Source of the DNA: Chloroflexi bacterium TSY
Lineage (GTDB): Bacteria; Chloroflexota; Anaerolineae; Caldilineales; Caldilineaceae
Reading direction: 5' to 3'
Length of the DNA: 64,000 bases
NCBI GenBank assembly: GCA_019217005.1
Contig: JAHBNG010000003.1
Span: 124,001 to 188,000 of the forward strand
Position numbers and translations under genes: made by a program. The first letter of the stretch is position 1. The number at the start of each line of letters is the position of its first letter. Shown here piece after piece: positions 59,151 to 64,000 of the stretch. The notes under the pieces are model-generated. The model did not search any database and was not told the DNA's origin. It worked only from the letters and a program-made list of their open reading frames with translations.

Positions 59151-60488
59151 CTACCCCTTATCGATCCCGCGAATTTTTCCTGCCGACTCCATCACGGCTT
59201 GTTCCGGTGTTGCATCACCATTCAGCATACGCGTCAATGCTTCGTCAATCACTTTTTGTCCTTCGGCCATATTGGGATGCATGGTGATGACTTTGAGATC
59301 CTCACGCAGGGCGACCTCTGCCATTTGAGATTGGGCACGTTGTCCACCAAAGATATCCCACCCTTCACTCTTTTCTTTGACGGCTTCCAGTCCTGGCTTG
59401 TAAGCCCCAATGATCACAAACTGGTCAGAGAGTGCTTGCACGCCTTCTACAGACTGACCAAAAAACGCGGCTACGTCCCAGGCTGCCTCGGGGTTTGGGC
59501 TCAGTTTGTTGACGGCGAGATAGGCGCCATTGTGGCTGACGGCGTTGGTGCCGCCGTCTAAGAGCGCTGGAGCATGGCCGATGCGCCACTTGCCAAAGAC
59601 CTCATCTTCCGGTACCAAAGCATCCATCATACGATGGATCCATGCATAAGGCGTCAGGTTGCCCACTGTCTCGCTATTTTTGACCTCTTCGAACCCTTCG
59701 GGACTATCAAAACGGAGTGGCGAGGTGAAGCCAGAATCCGACAGTTCTTTCAGCAGCGTTGCGGCATCAACACCTTTACCGGCGTCCGTATCTAAAATCA
59801 CATCACCCGTCTCAGCATCGAAAACATCACCTTCCAGCATCATCAGCATGGCTAGATAGAGCTGGGTGTTGCCCGTGGCTTTGTCAACAAAGGTCCAATT
59901 CTGCCCCGATTGCTCCTTGATTGTATTGCCAACCTCGAAATATTCAGTGCGGTTGCTGGGTAGTTCCATGCCGAGATCCGTGAGTACATCCTCACGATAG
60001 TAGTTGACAAAAGTGGCAACTTCATAGGGGATTCCGTAAATTTTGCCATCGACTTTAACCGATTTGAAGATGTCCGGGCTAAAGCCGCCTTCATCAACCC
60101 GATCAGACAGGTCGACAGAAATATCGGGAAGCAGAAAATCCTTGACGAAGCGGTAGTGAACGAGCATGATATCTGGTTCTGGATCACCAGCCGCAATAGC
60201 CACCTTCATCTTCTGGCCATAAAGATTGCCTGACGCTGGGGTCGCTTCTAAGGTATAGTTGGGGTGTTCCTTTGCGAAATCTGAATTGTCGAATATATTT
60301 TGATTGGCATTCATCAAGAATGCACCGCCCCACATCGTGAGCATGACGTTCTCGTCGCTGGCCATGCCATCCCCGCCTGCGTCACTGGTAGACGTAGGAC
60401 CTGGAGCCGCACAACCTGCCAATGCAATTCCCGCACTGGCTAAACCAAGCTGTTTCAGAAACGCGCGTCGTGAAATTGATGTCGACAT
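59151..60488 (-). CDS. Sugar ABC transporter substrate-binding protein (Tat lipoprotein)
   Basis: The start is set at 60488 (MSTSISRRAF) because AAGGAG lies just upstream; the longer frame has no signal. The 445-residue product carries a Tat signal (SRRAFLKQLGL) joined to a lipobox LAGC, and then a family-1 binding-protein body: YGIPYEVATFVNYYREDVL and SPNPEAAWDVAAFF are typical. It is the first gene of a binding protein-permease-permease operon on the minus strand. The sugar is unknown. Confidence 0.9.
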   Translation of the reverse strand: MSTSISRRAFLKQLGLASAGIALAGCAAPGPTSTSDAGGDGMASDENVMLTMWGGAFLMNANQNIFDNSDFAKEHPNYTLEATPASGNLYGQKMKVAIAAGDPEPDIMLVHYRFVKDFLLPDISVDLSDRVDEGGFSPDIFKSVKVDGKIYGIPYEVATFVNYYREDVLTDLGMELPSNRTEYFEVGNTIKEQSGQNWTFVDKATGNTQLYLAMLMMLEGDVFDAETGDVILDTDAGKGVDAATLLKELSDSGFTSPLRFDSPEGFEEVKNSETVGNLTPYAWIHRMMDALVPEDEVFGKWRIGHAPALLDGGTNAVSHNGAYLAVNKLSPNPEAAWDVAAFFGQSVEGVQALSDQFVIIGAYKPGLEAVKEKSEGWDIFGGQRAQSQMAEVALREDLKVITMHPNMAEGQKVIDEALTRMLNGDATPEQAVMESAGKIRGIDKG

Positions 60489-60642
60489 GATCTTCTCCTT
60501 TGGTATACTGAGCGTGGCATTTACATATTGTTGTACTTTACACATCACACAGATTTGTGTCAAAAGCGTTGGTGGTCTATCTCATGCTCCTGTGAGTGTA
60601 TATCATTGCGCAACAGAACTGTATTGATATTCTTGGTAATGC

Positions 60643-60648
60643 TATAAT
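60643..60648 (+). promoter_or_regulatory. Extended -10 promoter of the CdsA-PlsC pair
   Basis: TGCTATAAT (60640-60648) with GGAGG at 60655-60659. It is nearly the same 20-base layout as before the Uma2 gene. The divergent binding-protein gene starts about 150 bases to the left. Confidence 0.6.
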
Positions 60649-60674
60649 TCTGACGGAGGAAAATAGATTGTACC

Positions 60675-61643
60675 ATGCAAAGCCATTCTGATCTGATACT
60701 GGTTCTGAGAAGTGTGATCGCTATTCTAGCGGTGTTCTCCGCGGCACATGCGTTGAGGCTGTGGCTGAACCCTTCCCCCAATTTACACAAGATTGGTTCA
60801 CGCATTCGATTCTTGTGGGGAATGACAATAGTTTTCCTTCTAGCCGTCTGTTATAGCGACAAGATTCTTCTCTTATATCTTTGGCTGTTAGCCTTTTTGG
60901 CTCTCAAGGAATTCCTGTCGATTACACCAACGAGACGCGTTGATCGACGCGTGCTCTTTTTCGCCTATCTCTCCATTCCGATTCAGTTTATTCTCATCTG
61001 GCTGGATTGGTATCAAGTATTTATCATTTTTATACCCGTTCATATCTTTTTGATACTACCCATCATCATGGTACTTGCCGGCGAGACAGATGGCTTTTTG
61101 CGCGCATGGAGTACGCTCGGTTGGGGAATTCTGACAACCGTTTTTACTCTTGGATTTTTGGCTTATTTGGCGCTGTTGCCACCCCTTGAAGGAGTTGGAA
61201 GTAATACAACCGGACGCACCACAGGTGACGGTCTGAGTCTGTTTCTCTTTTTGGTTGGATTGGCCCAGATCAATTACGCTGTCCAATATTATTTTGGCAA
61301 GCGTGTCGATGATCCAAAATTGAGTTTGAAGGTAAGCCAGACGCGTAACTGGGCTAGTTTGATCGGTAGTATGATCATCACCGCTCCACTTGCATGGATT
61401 CTGGCACCACTGTTAACGCCTTTTGGACCTTGGGAGGCAATTGGGATTGGCACAATTATTTCGGCGGGTGCATTTGTCGGCTACGTAATTCTATCCGCCA
61501 TCAAAGCCGATTTACAGCTGGCTGATCGCGGCACTATGGAACCAGGGCGTGGGGGCGTTTTGAATCGAATCGACACATTCGTTTACGCAGCACCACTTTT
61601 TTTCTATATCGTCTCGCGCTTTCATTATCAGGAAATGTTTTAG
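60675..61643 (+). CDS. cdsA: Phosphatidate cytidylyltransferase-like (CdsA family)
   Basis: A 322-residue polytopic membrane protein with about eight segments. The family signature is present near the C-terminus: EPGRGGVLNRIDTF (the S-x-x-K-R-x-x-G-x-K-D-x-x-x-x-x-P-G-H-G-G region ends with G-G-x-x-D-R-x-D in CdsA), together with YYFGKRVDDPKLS at about residue 205. The enzyme joins CTP and phosphatidic acid to form CDP-diacylglycerol. The sequence is divergent from typical CdsA, and some members of this group are CDP-archaeol- or CDP-diglyceride-like enzymes. The PlsC gene begins directly at its stop, so they are co-transcribed. Confidence 0.78.
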   Translation: MQSHSDLILVLRSVIAILAVFSAAHALRLWLNPSPNLHKIGSRIRFLWGMTIVFLLAVCYSDKILLLYLWLLAFLALKEFLSITPTRRVDRRVLFFAYLSIPIQFILIWLDWYQVFIIFIPVHIFLILPIIMVLAGETDGFLRAWSTLGWGILTTVFTLGFLAYLALLPPLEGVGSNTTGRTTGDGLSLFLFLVGLAQINYAVQYYFGKRVDDPKLSLKVSQTRNWASLIGSMIITAPLAWILAPLLTPFGPWEAIGIGTIISAGAFVGYVILSAIKADLQLADRGTMEPGRGGVLNRIDTFVYAAPLFFYIVSRFHYQEMF

Positions 61644-62288
61644 ATGTTTATGCGAATTGTTCAGGCGATTACTTTTCTGCTCGTGGTGCGACCGCTAATT
61701 ATGATCGTTATTGGTCTCAATATACGCTATAGCGAACGTCTACCGACTGACAGGCAGACTATCATCGCTGCCAATCACAACAGCCATCTAGATACGCTCA
61801 CCCTGATGTCGCTCTGGCCGCTTACCAAAGTTCACAATGTGCGTCCGGTGGCTGCCGCAGACTATTTTCTATCTAACAAGGTGCTGGCCTGGTTAAGCTT
61901 GAACATTATGCGCATTTTACCCATCGATCGAAAGGGAGAGGATGAGACGAGCGATCCATTGGCCGAAATGGGGCAAGTTTTAAAGGATGGCGACTCATTG
62001 CTTCTCTTTCCAGAGGGCTCTCGTGGGGAACCAGAGCAACTGAGTCGTTTCAAAACAGGAATCGCGCGTCTGGTAGAGCGTCATCCTCATATTCCGATCG
62101 TGCCAATCTTCACCCACGGTCTTGGCAAATCATTGCCGCGTGGTACATTTCTCCTCGTTCCCTTCTTTGCTGATATCGCGGTTGGTGAACCCATCTACTG
62201 GCAAGGCTCAGTTGACGAGACAATGCAGCTCTACGAGCGCGCCATGAGTGAATTGGCACAAGAGTTGGAGGTTCCGGACTGGGAATAA
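61644..62288 (+). CDS. plsC: 1-acyl-glycerol-3-phosphate acyltransferase (PlsC family)
   Basis: A 214-residue acyltransferase. Motif NHNSHLDTLTL (about 48-58) gives the H-x4-D catalytic pair, FPEGSRGEPEQLSRFKTG (about 124-141) the substrate site, and VPIFTHGL the last block. An N-terminal hydrophobic segment anchors it in the membrane. It makes phosphatidic acid, the substrate of the CdsA-like enzyme encoded immediately upstream; the ATG follows the CdsA stop codon without a gap. Confidence 0.9.
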   Translation: MFMRIVQAITFLLVVRPLIMIVIGLNIRYSERLPTDRQTIIAANHNSHLDTLTLMSLWPLTKVHNVRPVAAADYFLSNKVLAWLSLNIMRILPIDRKGEDETSDPLAEMGQVLKDGDSLLLFPEGSRGEPEQLSRFKTGIARLVERHPHIPIVPIFTHGLGKSLPRGTFLLVPFFADIAVGEPIYWQGSVDETMQLYERAMSELAQELEVPDWE

Positions 62289-62351
62289 GGCTTTTCCAAC
62301 ATGCTGCCCAAATTTCGCAGATTTGCACACTTTTGTCTGACGAGCGAAGTT

Positions 62352-63185
62352 TTAAGCGATCGAAAACTGCTTGAACTCCTCCGCATAGTCCGGGTGCCAG
62401 CGAGAGAGCGGGGGGCGGTTGTAAACCAAATCACCAGCCGCCCAAAGGATGCGTTCTTTGTCCATCTGCGGCGTCACTTCATCATCGGGGCAAATGATAT
62501 AGAAATCGCCTTGCTCGAGTGCTTCCATCATGACACCCACCGTTTGATCGGGCAACCACGCACCGGGTTTGTGTTCGCGCTTTCCCGTTGTGGTCCACCC
62601 CGGAACAAGCAGATGGGCCGTGATCTGACAGCCTTCTGTGTTGCGCAACTGGTGTTGTAGCCCTTCCGTCAACGCCTTGACGCCCGCTTTCGTCACATTG
62701 TAGGCTGTATTGCCCGGCGGTGTTGTAATGCCCTGTTTGGATCCAGTATTGACCACCATGCAAGGGGTGCCTTGTTCGAACATGGCCGGAATAAATGTTT
62801 GGACGCCGTTGATGACGCCCCACAAGTTTGTGTGGAACACTTCTTGCCAACCTTCATAGTTTTCCCAAGGCCCACCCCCTGCCCGGACACCAGCATTGTT
62901 CATCAATAAGCCCACTTCGCCAAAGGTATTGTAGACCGTCTCTTTCAGCGCCTCTACGTCTTCCAGCTTGCCGACATCCATTGCAACCGGCAAGACATCT
63001 TCGGCGGTTCCCGGTGAAATTTCTCTTACCTCATCAACGACCTGGTTGAGTTCCTCTCCGTCGATGTCGGCCATACAGACCTTCATTCTCAGTGCGGCAA
63101 ATCGTTTGGCCGCGGCCAAACCGATGCCGCTGGCTGAACCGGTCACGACAGCGACTCGATCGGCTGTTAAAACTGGATGTGTCAT
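62352..63185 (-). CDS. SDR-family oxidoreductase
   Basis: A 277-residue short-chain dehydrogenase. Cofactor motif VVTGSASGIGLAAA (about 14-27), with MADIDGEEL after strand 2 suggesting NAD; NNAGVRAGG (about 93-101); catalytic Ser in VVNTGSKQG and Y-x3-K in AYNVTKAGVK (about 160). The C-terminal part is typical of classical SDRs. The substrate is unknown. A ribosome site (GGAG) precedes the ATG at 63185. Confidence 0.9.
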   Translation of the reverse strand: MTHPVLTADRVAVVTGSASGIGLAAAKRFAALRMKVCMADIDGEELNQVVDEVREISPGTAEDVLPVAMDVGKLEDVEALKETVYNTFGEVGLLMNNAGVRAGGGPWENYEGWQEVFHTNLWGVINGVQTFIPAMFEQGTPCMVVNTGSKQGITTPPGNTAYNVTKAGVKALTEGLQHQLRNTEGCQITAHLLVPGWTTTGKREHKPGAWLPDQTVGVMMEALEQGDFYIICPDDEVTPQMDKERILWAAGDLVYNRPPLSRWHPDYAEEFKQFSIA

Positions 63186-63277
63186 GAGCTATTTCTCCTT
63201 TGCGAAAGTTAAACGATTCTCGACGGGGCAAGATGGATGTCGTGCGTGGTGTCTGTATTAGGCGATTCCAGAAAAAT

Positions 63278-63354
63278 AATGATCCACAGATTGACAGGAT
63301 GAAATGGATTAGAAGAGTGAAAATCTAGTCAATCCCGTCCATCTGTGGATCATT
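63278..63354. repeat. Hairpin repeat with GATCCACAGAT arms
   Basis: AATGATCCACAGAT (63278-63291) pairs perfectly with 63341-63354, with further mismatched pairing inside. It lies between the SWIM protein and SDR genes and belongs to the same loose class of decayed hairpins as 21790 and 55618. Confidence 0.6.
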
Positions 63355-63371
63355 TATCATTTGGATTGGCC

Positions 63372-64000
63372 TTACTTACGCTCCATCTCAGAATCATCCA
63401 CCGACTCTATCGTCGCGTCCATGATAGAATGATAGGCTGGCCCAAGTAGTTTGGTAAGATCCTCAGACAAAAATGCGGGTTGGCCCAGACGCTTGAGCAC
63501 AGATAGCTCCGTCACTGGTGGTCGGATGTTGGTAATAAAATGATCGAGAGGCTCTGCCATTTCCCAAAAATTGTCCAGGCATTCTTCGAGCGGTGGAACC
63601 TGCTTTTCGACAACATAATCTGGGCGTTCTTCTCCCAACATGCGCACATCATCCTGTGTACTGCGTCGCGCCCGGAGTGCATCCAGAATTTCTTCTTGTG
63701 CGCGGCCACGGAGCCGGAAAATGAGGAAGGGGTCTTCATCAAACTGCTCGCCCAAAATATAGTGTGTGGCTGCAACATGCTTGCATGGATTCGCATAGTC
63801 AGGACAGCTACAATCTGTACTCAAGTCACCACGTTTGTCCGGAAAAAGGCTCACGTCTGCATCTTCAAACGCCTCTTCGATCTCCTGCGGCATTTCACCT
63901 GCCAGCAGCTGAGCGGTAAAGATTGCGCGTTCCGCCAAGACATCGATGACGTTCTCCCACTGCTGGTCGGTCAATGGCTCTAGCGCAATGCGAATTTTGT
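63372..64000 (-). CDS. SWIM zinc-finger protein, 5' part beyond window edge
   Basis: The frame is open to the right edge of the window, so the N-terminus is missing. The visible about 209 residues contain TDQQWENVIDVLAERA, AQLLAGEMPQEIEEAF, and the SWIM zinc finger CSCPDYANPCKHVAA (C-x-C-x6-C-x-H), followed by LRGRAQEEIL. This order matches the SWIM family proteins usually encoded next to an SNF2-type helicase; SWIM fingers bind DNA or proteins. The helicase gene would be expected to the right of this window. Confidence 0.85.
   Translation of the reverse strand, partial: KIRIALEPLTDQQWENVIDVLAERAIFTAQLLAGEMPQEIEEAFEDADVSLFPDKRGDLSTDCSCPDYANPCKHVAATHYILGEQFDEDPFLIFRLRGRAQEEILDALRARRSTQDDVRMLGEERPDYVVEKQVPPLEECLDNFWEMAEPLDHFITNIRPPVTELSVLKRLGQPAFLSEDLTKLLGPAYHSIMDATIESVDDSEMERK

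Overview
The window looks like chromosomal DNA of a free-living or host-associated Chloroflexota bacterium, possibly Caldilineae or Anaerolineae; this is inference. Supporting signs are several oligopeptide- and sugar-type ABC importers with Tat or lipoprotein signals, an F420-type LLM oxidoreductase, phytanoyl-CoA dioxygenase (PhyH) paralogues, CHAT/AAA/TPR signalling proteins, DUF4058, a SWIM zinc-finger protein, and an I/F/Y-LP-hydrophobic motif in several secreted proteins. No tRNA, rRNA or CRISPR array was seen.

Layout. 1-3.7 kb: edge of a secreted protein, a small hypothetical, and a cupin gene split by an IS4-like element. 3.9-8.2 kb: SH3b membrane protein, peptide-binding lipoprotein plus PhyH, small membrane protein. 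8.2-17.9 kb: WYL regulator and glycolipid-type glycosyltransferase, sulfatase, secreted SdrD-like protein, THUMP-like methyltransferase, PhyH, alpha/beta hydrolase, RNA ligase. 17.9-20 kb: DUF4058 gene split by an ISAzo13-type element. 20.3-21.7 kb: GH29 fucosidase. 21.9-31.1 kb: an operon of a CHAT-AAA-TPR protein and a secreted PPC-repeat protein with a gingipain-like (clan CD) protease domain. 31.2-40.9 kb: second peptide-binding lipoprotein, methyltransferase, a PhyH with an HxG metal motif, a membrane/VCBS protein split by an IS4-like element, a lipoprotein and a histidine phosphatase. 41-50 kb: M23-like secreted protein with an in-frame stop, MDR dehydrogenase, LLM oxidoreductase, an Rpn-family nuclease gene broken by both an IS701 element and a 155-bp MITE, lipoprotein, GNAT. 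50-60.5 kb: two CUT1-type sugar ABC operons, one broken by an ISAzo13 element and an IS4-like element, the other interrupted by a divergent Uma2 gene. 60.6-64 kb: CdsA-PlsC phospholipid pair, SDR, SWIM protein running off the edge.

Two themes stand out. First, insertion history can be read exactly: four broken genes (cupin, DUF4058, membrane/VCBS, Rpn) return to one open frame, with lengths divisible by three, when the element and one target-site copy are removed. Second, single-base homopolymer indels break otherwise intact genes (CHAT-TPR, PPC-protease, ABC permease, IS transposases). Either the region is decaying or the assembly carries long-read indel errors, so apparent gene ends here should not be trusted without read data.

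Functionally, the sulfatase, GH29 fucosidase and two sugar importers fit scavenging of sulfated fucose-rich glycans. The CHAT-AAA-TPR/secreted-protease operon and the HxG PhyH are the most promising leads for new biology.
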